DNA from: Bacillota bacterium
Lineage (GTDB): Bacteria; Bacillota; Desulfotomaculia; Desulfotomaculales; Desulfotomaculaceae
Length of the DNA: 24,396 bases
Reading direction: 5' to 3'
Assembly (NCBI GenBank): GCA_023481335.1
Contig: JAMCWI010000144.1
Coordinates: forward strand, 1 to 24,396
A model generated the notes under the pieces. It had not been told where the DNA came from. It searched no databases and saw only the letters and a list, made by a program, of their open reading frames with translations. The translations under genes were made by a program, and so were the position numbers. Positions within the stretch are counted from its first letter, which is position 1. Each line of letters begins with the position of its first letter. This document shows, in pieces, positions 15,078 to 21,987 of this stretch.

Positions 15078-15112
15078 GTATACACAATATTTATAAAATT
15101 AAATTTTATAAA
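15076..15112. promoter_or_regulatory. Shared motif and 23-bp palindrome upstream of the dehydrogenase operon
   Basis: TTGTATACAC (15076-15085) runs into AATATT, then TTTATAAAATT (15090-15100), A, AATTTTATAAA (15102-15112) forms a perfect 11+1+11 inverted repeat. Its downstream edge is about 75 bases from the -24 box, a typical distance for an activator site or bend. TACACAATATT followed by an AT palindrome also occurs upstream of livJ1. Confidence 0.45.
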
Positions 15113-15187
15113 AAATCCAATAAACAATAACCCTGACGGCGATCCGACAGGTGTTGCCGGGTACCCTGGCGAGAACTGTGTCCTCTA

Positions 15188-15203
15188 TGGCACAGTTTTT
15201 GCA
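15188..15203 (+). promoter_or_regulatory. Sigma-54 (-24/-12) promoter
   Basis: TGGCAC (15188-15193), five bases, then TTGCA (15199-15203). The GG (15189-15190) and GC (15201-15202) are exactly 10 bases apart, as required for sigma-54. Transcription should begin near 15213, just ahead of the AGAGGAGG ribosome binding site. This is the only correctly spaced -24/-12 site found in the intergenic regions examined. Confidence 0.88.
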
Positions 15204-15231
15204 TAATATCTCTTCAGAGGAGGTATCGCCC

Positions 15232-15537
15232 ATGCGAATTGAGCAACATCCCATATTGGACTTTAAAAACGGCAATAAAGTTAAATTTACCTTCCAGGGA
15301 CGGGAACTGGAAGGGTACGAAGGTGAAACCATTGCTTCGGCTTTGCACGCAGCCGGCATTCGCACCATGCGGGAGAGTGCCCATTTACATCGTCCCAGGG
15401 GTTTGTTTTGCAACATCGGAAACTGTTCGTCCTGTCTTATGGTGGTCAACGGCGAATCGAACGTGAGGGTTTGTGTGGAACGCCTGCGTGAGGGAATGGT
15501 GGTTGAAACCCAGAAGGGGAAGGGTGAGTTAAAGTGA
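15232..15537 (+). CDS. [2Fe-2S] subunit of amino-acid dehydrogenase (HcnA-like)
   Basis: Small electron-transfer subunit of 101 residues with a plant-type [2Fe-2S] fold (Fer2_4). Cluster ligands are C60, C65, C68 and C81 in a C-x4-C-x2-C...C pattern. HcnA of hydrogen cyanide synthase and equivalent pieces of sarcosine and opine oxidases have this form. The ATG at 15232 is chosen from AGAGGAGG just upstream and because the -24/-12 promoter would start transcription near 15213; a longer frame from 15151 would lie upstream of that. It overlaps the next gene by four bases (GTGA) and opens the operon. Confidence 0.88.
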   Translation: MRIEQHPILDFKNGNKVKFTFQGRELEGYEGETIASALHAAGIRTMRESAHLHRPRGLFCNIGNCSSCLMVVNGESNVRVCVERLREGMVVETQKGKGELK

Positions 15538-16610
15538 AGCATAGGGAAATCGCCATTATAGGGGGCGGCCCGGCGGGTCTGGCCGCCGCCCTCAGAGCCG
15601 CCAATCTGGGGGCCCGGGTGCTGTTAATTGATCGCAGCGATTATTTAGGTGGTCAGTTAATTAAACAAACGCACCGTTTCTTTGGCTCCAAGGAACAGCG
15701 GGCATCCGAGCGTGGGATTGATATAGCACGGGAACTGGCCGCTGGAGTCACCGCCAACGAGAAAATACAGGTGATGACCGAAGCCACGGCCTTGGGTTAT
15801 TACGAAGACGGTGTGCTGCTGGTGGAGCATCACAATAAAATCACGGCCGTTAAACCGGACCGGTTGATCATCGCCACCGGCGGAGCGGAAAAAAACCTGA
15901 TGTTTCCCAATAATGACCTGCCCGGGATCTATGGAGCCGGTGCGGTGCAAACCCTGGTCAACGTCTTCGGCGTCAAGCCCGGAAAAAAGGTTCTCATGGT
16001 GGGAGCAGGTAATATCGGTGTTATTGTCAGTTACCAACTGCTGCAGGCAGGGGTGGAGGTGGCGGCCATCATTGAAGCCGCCCCGCGCATCGGCGCCTAC
16101 TGGGTGCATGCCGCCAAGGTGGTGCGGGCCGGTGTACCCATCTATACCCGGCATACCATAAAACGAGCCTATGGAGAACAGGAAGTGTCCGGTGCCACCA
16201 TCGTCCAATTGGACGAAAACTTGCAGCCGGTGCCGGGAACCGAAAAAGATATTGATGCCGACGTTATCTGCTTATCCGTTGGCTTAACCCCTTTGACTGA
16301 ATTACTATGGCAGGCCGGTTGTCAAATGATTTTTGTTCCCGAGTTGGGGGGCAATGTACCCTTGCGGAATGAGTTTTTGGAAACCTCTGTACCCGGCATT
16401 TATGTGGCCGGGGATGTAGCCGGTATTGAAGAGGCCTCCGCAGCCATGATGGAAGGGGCCCTGGCAGGGCTGAACGCAGCGGCCAGCCTTGGCTATACCA
16501 GTGAAAGCTTGGCGTCTGACCGTAAGAATGTACTGGCGCAGTTGGCAGGGCTGCGTTCGGGCCCGGTGGGAGAAAAAATACGCAAGGGCCTGGCCCAGGC
16601 TATGCTGTAG
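15534..16610 (+). CDS. FAD/NAD(P)-type oxidoreductase subunit (HcnB/PDH-alpha-like)
   Basis: Flavoprotein of 358 residues expected to sit between the substrate-oxidising subunit and the iron-sulfur proteins. The first dinucleotide fold is GGGPAG at 10-15, the second GAGNIG at 157-162, with ATGG near residue 120 and a carboxy FAD site YVAGDVAGIEEASAAMMEG. It matches the pyridine-nucleotide disulfide oxidoreductase type subunits of HcnB, opine oxidase and archaeal proline dehydrogenase. HcnB usually carries a carboxy-terminal BFD-like [2Fe-2S] domain; here the protein is shorter and that domain is a separate gene at 17120. GTG start overlaps the preceding stop. Confidence 0.9.
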   Translation: MKHREIAIIGGGPAGLAAALRAANLGARVLLIDRSDYLGGQLIKQTHRFFGSKEQRASERGIDIARELAAGVTANEKIQVMTEATALGYYEDGVLLVEHHNKITAVKPDRLIIATGGAEKNLMFPNNDLPGIYGAGAVQTLVNVFGVKPGKKVLMVGAGNIGVIVSYQLLQAGVEVAAIIEAAPRIGAYWVHAAKVVRAGVPIYTRHTIKRAYGEQEVSGATIVQLDENLQPVPGTEKDIDADVICLSVGLTPLTELLWQAGCQMIFVPELGGNVPLRNEFLETSVPGIYVAGDVAGIEEASAAMMEGALAGLNAAASLGYTSESLASDRKNVLAQLAGLRSGPVGEKIRKGLAQAML

Positions 16611-16624
16611 ATAGGAGTGATCAA

Positions 16625-17119
16625 ATGCTGGCTCAAAATGGAATTCCAACACCGGCAGACCTGGCCGGGGTGCTTCCCCCGGCGGATCGACTGGCCCAGG
16701 GGCCGGTGGCCATTGCCGAGTGTTATCAAAATATTCCCTGCGACCCCTGCTACCACAGCTGCAAACAGGGGGCCATTCGAGAATTCATTGACATAAACGA
16801 ACGTCCCCAGGTGGATTTTGAAAAATGCAACGGCTGCGGCACCTGCATGAGCCGCTGCCCCGGTCTGGCCATTTTTGTGGTGGACGCCACCTATTCCGAC
16901 AGCGAGGCCCTGGTTAAAATCCCCTACGAGTTTCTGCCCCTGCCCGAAGCCGGTGAAACCGTCACTGCCATTAACCGGGCCGGCCAGGCAGTGGGGGAGG
17001 CCAAGGTTATCCGAGTGCAAAATACAAGGGTGCAGGATCGCACGGCCATCGTTTGGCTGGCGGTGCCCAAGGAATTGATGATGGAAGTGCGGCACTTCAA
17101 CGTTAAGGGGGTGCGCTAA
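16625..17119 (+). CDS. Two-cluster [4Fe-4S] ferredoxin subunit
   Basis: Iron-sulfur protein of 164 residues. One set of ligands is C33-x5-C39-x2-C42-x3-C46, with unusual first spacing, and the other is a classic C68-x2-C71-x2-C74-x3-C78-P. The carboxy 80 residues have no cysteine motif and may dock to a flavoprotein. ATAGGAGTG precedes the ATG. Its place between two flavoprotein genes suggests that it passes electrons from the dehydrogenase to ferredoxin. The stop directly abuts the next start. Confidence 0.85.
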   Translation: MLAQNGIPTPADLAGVLPPADRLAQGPVAIAECYQNIPCDPCYHSCKQGAIREFIDINERPQVDFEKCNGCGTCMSRCPGLAIFVVDATYSDSEALVKIPYEFLPLPEAGETVTAINRAGQAVGEAKVIRVQNTRVQDRTAIVWLAVPKELMMEVRHFNVKGVR

Positions 17120-17410
17120 ATGTGTGAAGCAAAGAACAAGGACCTGATCATGATGTGCCGTTGCGAGGACATTACCTTAGACGAGGTGCGGGACTATATA
17201 AATCAAGGCATCACCGATTTGGAACAGCTAAAGAGGTTACTCAGAATCGGGATGGGACCTTGTCAGGGCAGAACCTGTACACCCCTGGTGGTCAACGAAC
17301 TGGCGAAGGCCACCGGACGACCTGTTAAGGAAATTCCTTTAACGGTTTTCCGTCAGCCCACAACCCCGGTTAAACTGGGCGTCCTGGCAGGAGGTATCGA
17401 CTATGAATAA
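17120..17410 (+). CDS. BFD-like [2Fe-2S] protein
   Basis: Stand-alone 96-residue protein of the bacterioferritin-associated ferredoxin fold. Ligands are C13-x-C15 (MCRCEDIT) and C48-x4-C53 (GPCQGRTC), with the spacing of the BFD-like domain that is fused in HcnB and NirB-type proteins. It supplies the domain missing from the flavoprotein at 15534, so the operon is a split version of that architecture. It overlaps the next gene by eight bases. Confidence 0.88.
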   Translation: MCEAKNKDLIMMCRCEDITLDEVRDYINQGITDLEQLKRLLRIGMGPCQGRTCTPLVVNELAKATGRPVKEIPLTVFRQPTTPVKLGVLAGGIDYE

Positions 17411-18551
17411 AACCGCAGACTATGTGATTATCGGGGGCGGTGTCATCGGCTGCTCCATTGCCTATAACCTGGCCAAAAAGGGTGCCAAAAATATCCTTCT
17501 GATTGAGAAAAAATACCTGACCAGCGGGGCCACCGGACGCTGCGGTGCCGGGGTGCGCATGCAGTTTGGCACCGAAACCAACTGCCTGCTGGCCAAAAAC
17601 AGTATCGAGATTTTTGAGCACTTAGGAGAAGAATTGGATTACCAGGACAGCATCGAATTCAAACAGGGGGGTTACTTGCTGCTGGCCTACACCGAGAAGA
17701 TGGTGGAACAGTTTCATAAAAACCTGGGCGTGCAGCATAAACTGGGCATTCCCTCCCGCTGGGTCACACCGGAGGAAGCCAAAGAAATCGTGCCTCACCT
17801 CAATACCCAGGGTTTACTGGGGGCTACCTTCTGCGGCAAAGATGGCCACTGCAACCCCTTCAAGACCACCGATGCCTATGCCAAGGCCGCCCAGCGACTG
17901 GGCGTGGAAATATTGACCTACACCGAAGTCACCCGTTTGCTGGCCCGGGAGGGTAAAATCACCGGCGTCGAAACCAGCAGGGGGGTCATCGAAACCCCGA
18001 CGGTCATCCTGTGTGCCGGTTCCTATTCCCGGGACCTGGCCGCCACCATCGGCATTGAACTGCCCCTGACGCCGGAACGTCACCAGATATTGGTCACCGA
18101 ACCGGTGGAAATGATGCAGGGACCCATGGTCATGAGTTTTTACCATGGCCTTTACTGCCAGCAGGTGCCCCACGGCAGCTTTGTCATGGGTTTAGGCGAT
18201 CCCAACGAACCCCAAGAATACAACCAAAACGGCAGCTGGCAGTTTCTCCATGAGATGGCGGCCAAAGCAACCTTCATTTTACCCCCCCTGGCCAAACTGC
18301 GGGTGGTCCGCCAGTGGGCCGGCCTCTATGATCTGACGCCGGACCGTCAGCAAATATTGGGCAGTATGCCGGACTTTGAAGGCGTCCATTTAGCCGCAGG
18401 CTTCTCCGGCCACGGGTTCATGATTGCCCCCATGACCGGCAAACTGATGGCGGAACACATTTTAGGAGAGGAAACCAGCCTCCCCATCAGCATGTTTGAT
18501 TTTACCCGCTTTGCCAGGGGCGAGCTGTTTGTGGAGCCTTCCGTGGTGTAA
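17403..18551 (+). CDS. DAO-family FAD amino-acid dehydrogenase, catalytic subunit (HcnC/PDH-beta-like)
   Basis: Likely substrate-oxidising subunit, 382 residues, of the D-amino-acid oxidase (DAO) superfamily. The FAD-binding GGGVIG is at 11-16, followed by LIEK ending the Rossmann strand. The stretch SGATGRCGAGVRMQFGTE resembles beta subunits of archaeal dye-linked proline dehydrogenase and sarcosine oxidase. A carboxy AGLYDLTPDRQQILG and GFSGHGFMIAP complete the fold. The substrate may be proline, sarcosine, glycine, an opine or a D-amino acid; sequence alone does not decide. GGAGG eleven bases upstream supports the ATG. Confidence 0.9.
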   Translation: MNKTADYVIIGGGVIGCSIAYNLAKKGAKNILLIEKKYLTSGATGRCGAGVRMQFGTETNCLLAKNSIEIFEHLGEELDYQDSIEFKQGGYLLLAYTEKMVEQFHKNLGVQHKLGIPSRWVTPEEAKEIVPHLNTQGLLGATFCGKDGHCNPFKTTDAYAKAAQRLGVEILTYTEVTRLLAREGKITGVETSRGVIETPTVILCAGSYSRDLAATIGIELPLTPERHQILVTEPVEMMQGPMVMSFYHGLYCQQVPHGSFVMGLGDPNEPQEYNQNGSWQFLHEMAAKATFILPPLAKLRVVRQWAGLYDLTPDRQQILGSMPDFEGVHLAAGFSGHGFMIAPMTGKLMAEHILGEETSLPISMFDFTRFARGELFVEPSVV

Positions 18552-18629
18552 CGCAGCGCATAAAAGGAATTACTCCTCCCCTTGGAGAATTTTAATAAAA
18601 ATCAGCAGCAACATAGGAGTGTGAAATTC

Positions 18630-19028
18630 TTGAGAATTGCCTTAAACGAAGCCCGCTGCTCCGGCTGCCGCACCTGCCAGGTGATCTGCAGCCTGCACAA
18701 CTACACAGAGAACAATCCAAAAAAGGCAGCGGTTAAAATTATCGGTCATTTCCCGTCCCCCGGCCGTTATGAGATTAAAATATGCGACCAGTGCGGCGTT
18801 TGCGCCGCCGTTTGTCCGGCCGAAGCCATCGGCGAGGAAGACGGCATTTACATCATTGATAAAGAAAAATGCACCGGCTGCGGCGAATGTGTTGAGGCCT
18901 GCCCCTCCGGTGCCATGCTGCAGCACCCCGCAGAAAAAGCCCCTATCAAATGTGTGGCCTGCGGTCAGTGTGCCGAATTGTGCCAACGGGGTGCCATTTA
19001 CGATGCAGACACCAGGGAGGTGCAGTAA
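18630..19028 (+). CDS. Four-cluster [4Fe-4S] ferredoxin, AOR partner subunit
   Basis: Polyferredoxin of 132 residues with 16 cysteines in four C-x2-C-x2-C-x3-C sets starting at C10, C52, C81 and C108. It begins MRIALNEARCSGCRTCQ. The TTG at 18630 is chosen because TAGGAGTG is seven bases upstream; in-frame TTG 18582 and GTG 18621 lack such a site. Its stop overlaps the AOR start by one base. It probably accepts electrons from the tungsten enzyme in a complex, like the small subunit of multi-subunit AORs such as the Aromatoleum AorA type. Confidence 0.87.
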   Translation: MRIALNEARCSGCRTCQVICSLHNYTENNPKKAAVKIIGHFPSPGRYEIKICDQCGVCAAVCPAEAIGEEDGIYIIDKEKCTGCGECVEACPSGAMLQHPAEKAPIKCVACGQCAELCQRGAIYDADTREVQ

Positions 19029-20875
19029 TGAACGGTTACGGCGGTAATATTCTAAGAATTAATTTAACCACCGGGGAAATGAACATCCAACCCCTGCCTG
19101 AGGAAATGGCGAAGGAGTGGATCGGCCAGCGGGGCTTTATTGCTAAGACCCTCTGGGATGAACTGAAACCCGGCATCGACACCCTGGGACCCGAAAATAA
19201 ACTGGTCATGTCCACCGGCCCCCTGGCAGGCACCCTGGTACCCGCCGGTGGGAAAGTCAGCTTCGGTGCCAAGTCCCCGGCTACTGGCATTTATGGGGAA
19301 AGCTGTATGGGCGGACATATTGCCGCCGAAATGAAATATGCCGGCTATGACATGATTATTATAGAAGGCGCAGCGGCCAGACCCTCCTATCTTTATATCA
19401 AAGACGATCAGGTGGAAATCCGGGAGGCCTCCCACCTTTGGGGCAAAGGTGCCATCCAGGCGGAAAAGACCTTGAAGGATGAACTGGGTGAAGATTTTCA
19501 AATCTGCACCATCGGTCCCGCCGGTGAAAAGCTGGTGAAATTCGCCTGCATTTCCCACGATTTTGGCCGCCAGGCCGGACGAACCGGCATGGGCACCGTC
19601 ATGGGCAGCAAAAATATCAAAGCCATTGCCATCTGCGGCAGCAACAGTATTCCTCTGGCAGACATGACCGCTGCCATAGCCAAGGGCAAAGAAATGCTCA
19701 AGGGCTGTTTTGCCAAGGAGAACCTGGAGGAATGGCAGGATTACGGCACTGCCGGCGTACCGGTCTGGGCCAACAAAATTGGCGCTTTCCCCACCAAGAA
19801 CTTCCAGTCCTCCTATCTGGAAGGCAATGAGAGCCTAGACGGTAAAATCATGCGCGACAAAATGGTGGTCACCGACAAGGGCTGCTTCGGCTGCCCCAGC
19901 CCCTGCGGCAAATACTGCTTTGTGAAGCCTTACAATGTTTACACCGAAGGCCCCGAATATGAAACCACCGCCCTCATTGGCGGCAACTGTGTATTTACGG
20001 ATATTGAACAGGTGGGCTACCTCAACTACCTCTGTGATGAACTGGGCCTGGACACCATTTCCGCCGGTAATGTCATTGGCTTCGCCATGGAATGCTATGA
20101 AAAGGGCATTCTGAACCAGGAACAGGCGGGCATGGAACTGAAGTTTGGCGATGTGGCAAGCTTTAAATACCTGGTGGAAAAAATTGCTGCCAAAGAAGGC
20201 ATCGGCAGCATTCTGGCCGAGGGTGTCAAATATGCAGCGGAACAGTTTGGCGGCGAATCGATAAAATTCGCCATTCAAATAAAAGGTTTGGAATGGAGCG
20301 GCTACGAATCCCGCAGCGCCCCGTCCAACATGCTGGCCTACATGACCTGCGACCTGGGAGCCCACCACAGCCGGGCCTGGTCCGTCACCCACGATATCGC
20401 CGTGGGCAGAAAGGTGCTGGAAGGGAAAGCACAGAAGGTCATCGACCTGCAGCACATTCGCCCCTTCTTTGACCTCATTGGCTGCTGCCGCCTGCAGTGG
20501 GTGGAAATTGGCTTCGAGCTGGAGCACTATCCGGAAGTCTTTCGCTACATCACCGGCTTCCAATATACCCAGGATGATTTAATGAAGATTTCCGAAAAGG
20601 TATGGAATCTGACCCGGGCCTTTGCCTGGCGGGAACTGGAGGACTACGGCAGAAAATACGACTATCCGCCGGCCCGTTTCTATGAAGAAACCGTCACCAC
20701 CGGCCCCAACGCCGGGGACGTTCTCTCCAAAGAAGCCCTGGAATTCCTGCTGGACGATTACTATAAGCTGCGCGGCTGGGACCAAAACGGCCTGCCCACC
20801 AGAGAAAAGCTGGAGCAAATGGGACTAGAGTTTGTGGTACGGGAGCTGGAAGCCTACGGACGAAATCTGTCTTAG
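19028..20875 (+). CDS. aor: Tungsten-type aldehyde:ferredoxin oxidoreductase
   Basis: Oxidises aldehydes to carboxylic acids with ferredoxin-type acceptors, or the reverse, using a bis-pyranopterin tungsten cofactor and one [4Fe-4S] cluster. The 615-residue protein starts MNGYGGNILRINLTTGEM, the typical AOR amino end. Cluster ligands are C286-x2-C289-x3-C293 plus a distal cysteine at 487. Pterin-binding motifs are D337-ELGLD and D482-LIGCC, which match the two DxxG-type motifs known from Pyrococcus AOR. The ATG at 19028 follows GGGAGGTGCAG; upstream extension to 18950 would run through the ferredoxin gene. Substrate range is unknown; context favours aldehydes derived from amino acids. Confidence 0.95.
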   Translation: MNGYGGNILRINLTTGEMNIQPLPEEMAKEWIGQRGFIAKTLWDELKPGIDTLGPENKLVMSTGPLAGTLVPAGGKVSFGAKSPATGIYGESCMGGHIAAEMKYAGYDMIIIEGAAARPSYLYIKDDQVEIREASHLWGKGAIQAEKTLKDELGEDFQICTIGPAGEKLVKFACISHDFGRQAGRTGMGTVMGSKNIKAIAICGSNSIPLADMTAAIAKGKEMLKGCFAKENLEEWQDYGTAGVPVWANKIGAFPTKNFQSSYLEGNESLDGKIMRDKMVVTDKGCFGCPSPCGKYCFVKPYNVYTEGPEYETTALIGGNCVFTDIEQVGYLNYLCDELGLDTISAGNVIGFAMECYEKGILNQEQAGMELKFGDVASFKYLVEKIAAKEGIGSILAEGVKYAAEQFGGESIKFAIQIKGLEWSGYESRSAPSNMLAYMTCDLGAHHSRAWSVTHDIAVGRKVLEGKAQKVIDLQHIRPFFDLIGCCRLQWVEIGFELEHYPEVFRYITGFQYTQDDLMKISEKVWNLTRAFAWRELEDYGRKYDYPPARFYEETVTTGPNAGDVLSKEALEFLLDDYYKLRGWDQNGLPTREKLEQMGLEFVVRELEAYGRNLS

Positions 20876-20877
20876 CC

Positions 20878-20916
20878 GACTAGGCTATAGGGTATTCCTT
20901 TGGGGTCTAGGCCATC
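20878..20916. repeat. Partial copy of the 312-548 repeat unit
   Basis: GACTAGG followed after a short gap by GGGTATTCCTTTGGGGTC resembles GACTAGG/GGGTATTCCTTTTGGGTCC on the reverse strand of 452-476. It sits in the 95-base gap between aor and the MoaD gene and is followed by a degenerate CCAAC-rich stretch like the opposite strand of bases 1-50. Confidence 0.45.
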
Positions 20917-20970
20917 AGCTTTTAAAACCAACAACCAACTGCCAAGCAAATCAACAAAGGAGTGAAACCT

Positions 20971-21204
20971 TTGCAAATTAAGATACGCGTTACAGGTCTG
21001 CTAACCGAATACTTTTCTGCCGGCAAAGGAGAACTCCTGTTTTCTTTGGAAAAGCCCTTAACCGTAGAAGAAATTTTGCAGCACATTAAACTGAATCATG
21101 AGTTGGTTATGACGGTGGTGGTCAGCGGGCAGCGCAGGGATTTATCTTACGTACCTCAAGACGGCGAAGAAATTGTACTGATCTCCCCGTTAGCCGGGGG
21201 TTAA
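20971..21204 (+). CDS. MoaD/ThiS-family sulfur carrier
   Basis: Small beta-grasp protein of 77 residues that ends in Gly-Gly (LISPLAGG), the carboxylate adenylated and turned to thiocarboxylate during molybdopterin synthesis. It probably supplies dithiolene sulfur for the tungsten cofactor of the adjacent AOR; MoaD-like genes are frequent AOR neighbours. The TTG at 20971 is preferred because AAAGGAGTG lies six bases upstream; the in-frame GTG at 20962 is inside that site. Confidence 0.88.
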   Translation: MQIKIRVTGLLTEYFSAGKGELLFSLEKPLTVEEILQHIKLNHELVMTVVVSGQRRDLSYVPQDGEEIVLISPLAGG

Positions 21205-21220
21205 GGTTCAAGGGAGGTTC

Positions 21221-21455
21221 AAGGGGACGGTTCTCTTGAGTCAATAGGGAAGGTCAACAGCTGGTTCAAGAGAAGCAGGAAATCGAATATTGAATGTCGA
21301 AGTCGTTGAACAAAAACTTTAACTTTCGACTTCCTGCATTCTTAGCACTTGAAAATTTTGCGCCGCATATAAAAAAACAATGCCTAGTTCATATAGAGAA
21401 GTCTTGTGAATGAACAGGCGCAAAACTTCCAAGTGCTCTTCTAAGAACCGTCCCC
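21221..21455. repeat. Composite hairpin element bounded by GGGGACGGTTCT inverted repeats
   Basis: GGGGACGGTTCT (21223-21234) and AGAACCGTCCCC (21444-21455) are perfect inverted ends. Inside are two more stem-loops: AGAAGCAGGAAATCGAA (21271-21287) with TTTCGACTTCCTGCATTCT (21324-21342), and GCACTTGAAAATTTTGCGCC (21345-21364) with GGCGCAAAACTTCCAAGTGC (21417-21436, 18 of 20 paired). There is no coding frame. It looks like a REP/MITE-type mobile palindrome of about 235 bases. Confidence 0.65.
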
Positions 21456-21508
21456 CCGAGTCTGCCGTATAATTGACAGCGAACGAACGGAAGAACTGTT
21501 CATTTTCT

Positions 21509-21555
21509 GATGATTTTTCTGAATATACTTAATAGTATAAAATATCATCGTTTTT
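21509..21555 (+). terminator. Probable terminator in the moaD-kor gap
   Basis: GATGAT (21509-21514) pairs with ATCATC (21544-21549). An inner TATACT/AGTATA stem lies between them, and TTTTT follows at 21551-21555. It would end the transcript that carries aor and the MoaD gene. Confidence 0.45.
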
Positions 21556-21591
21556 AAGCACGTAGCGTTACCTCTCTCGGCGGTAAAAACT

Positions 21592-21620
21592 TTGACTTAT
21601 TTTTGATTTAGCGATACTCT
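21592..21620 (+). promoter_or_regulatory. Candidate sigma-A promoter for the kor operon
   Basis: TTGACT (21592-21597), 17 bases, TACTCT (21615-21620). It sits after the terminator and before the repeat that precedes korD. The -10 is weak, so this is tentative. Confidence 0.35.
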
Positions 21621-21650
21621 TAAGTTAATTATCTAAATAATCAAACAAAA

Positions 21651-21680
21651 GATAAAGGAAGACAAAGGAAGACAAAGGGA
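21651..21680. repeat. Three tandem 10-bp repeats
   Basis: GATAAAGGAA, GACAAAGGAA and GACAAAGGGA follow each other in register. The last runs into the GGGACGGT repeat core. Confidence 0.6.
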
Positions 21681-21735
21681 CGGTCCTCTTGTCTGCCCTG
21701 TCAGGCAAGAGAGACGCAAGAACCGTCCCCGTGTC
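21671..21735. repeat. Second GGGACGGT inverted-repeat pair upstream of korD
   Basis: GACAAAGGGACGGTCCTCTTG (with its first base at 21671) pairs imperfectly with CAAGAACCGTCCCCGTGTC (21717-21735). The element ends 22 bases before the korD start and belongs to the same family as the copies at 1632 and 21221. Confidence 0.6.
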
Positions 21736-21756
21736 TGCCAGATTAAGGGGCGTGAC

Positions 21757-21987
21757 ATGGTGACAGACCTCTCATCCGTTCCCAGGCTAAGAACTGCCAC
21801 GGTGGTCATCAACCAGGCCTGGTGTAAAAAATGCGGCATCTGCATCGCCTTTTGCAACAAAGGGGTGCTGGCTTTTGGAGAAGGAAACCGGTTGGAGGCG
21901 GCCCAGTCCGAAAACTGTGTGGGCTGCGGCCTCTGTGAAAACTTCTGCCCGGATTATGCCATAACCCTGGAGGTGGAGGAACAATGA
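21757..21987 (+). CDS. korD: 2-oxoacid:ferredoxin oxidoreductase, delta (ferredoxin) subunit
   Basis: Iron-sulfur subunit of 76 residues carrying two [4Fe-4S] clusters: C23-x2-C26-x2-C29-x3-C33 and C54-x2-C57-x2-C60-x3-C64-P. It relays electrons from the thiamine-diphosphate site to ferredoxin. AGGGG six bases upstream supports the ATG, although the first 14 residues are longer than usual and partly derived from sequence next to the repeat. Its stop overlaps the korA start (ATGA). Confidence 0.87.
   Translation: MVTDLSSVPRLRTATVVINQAWCKKCGICIAFCNKGVLAFGEGNRLEAAQSENCVGCGLCENFCPDYAITLEVEEQ

Noticed and set aside
15151..15231. Longer amino end for the [2Fe-2S] subunit
   Set aside because: It would start upstream of the predicted sigma-54 transcription start and has no ribosome binding site; ATG 15232 has both.
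18950..19027. Upstream extension of AOR
   Set aside because: The added residues are out-of-frame readings of the polyferredoxin gene; the ATG at 19028 has a good ribosome binding site and gives the standard amino end.
19835..20563. 242-codon minus-strand frame over aor
   Set aside because: The sense strand encodes a full AOR with all motifs; the antisense product is low-complexity and has no family features.
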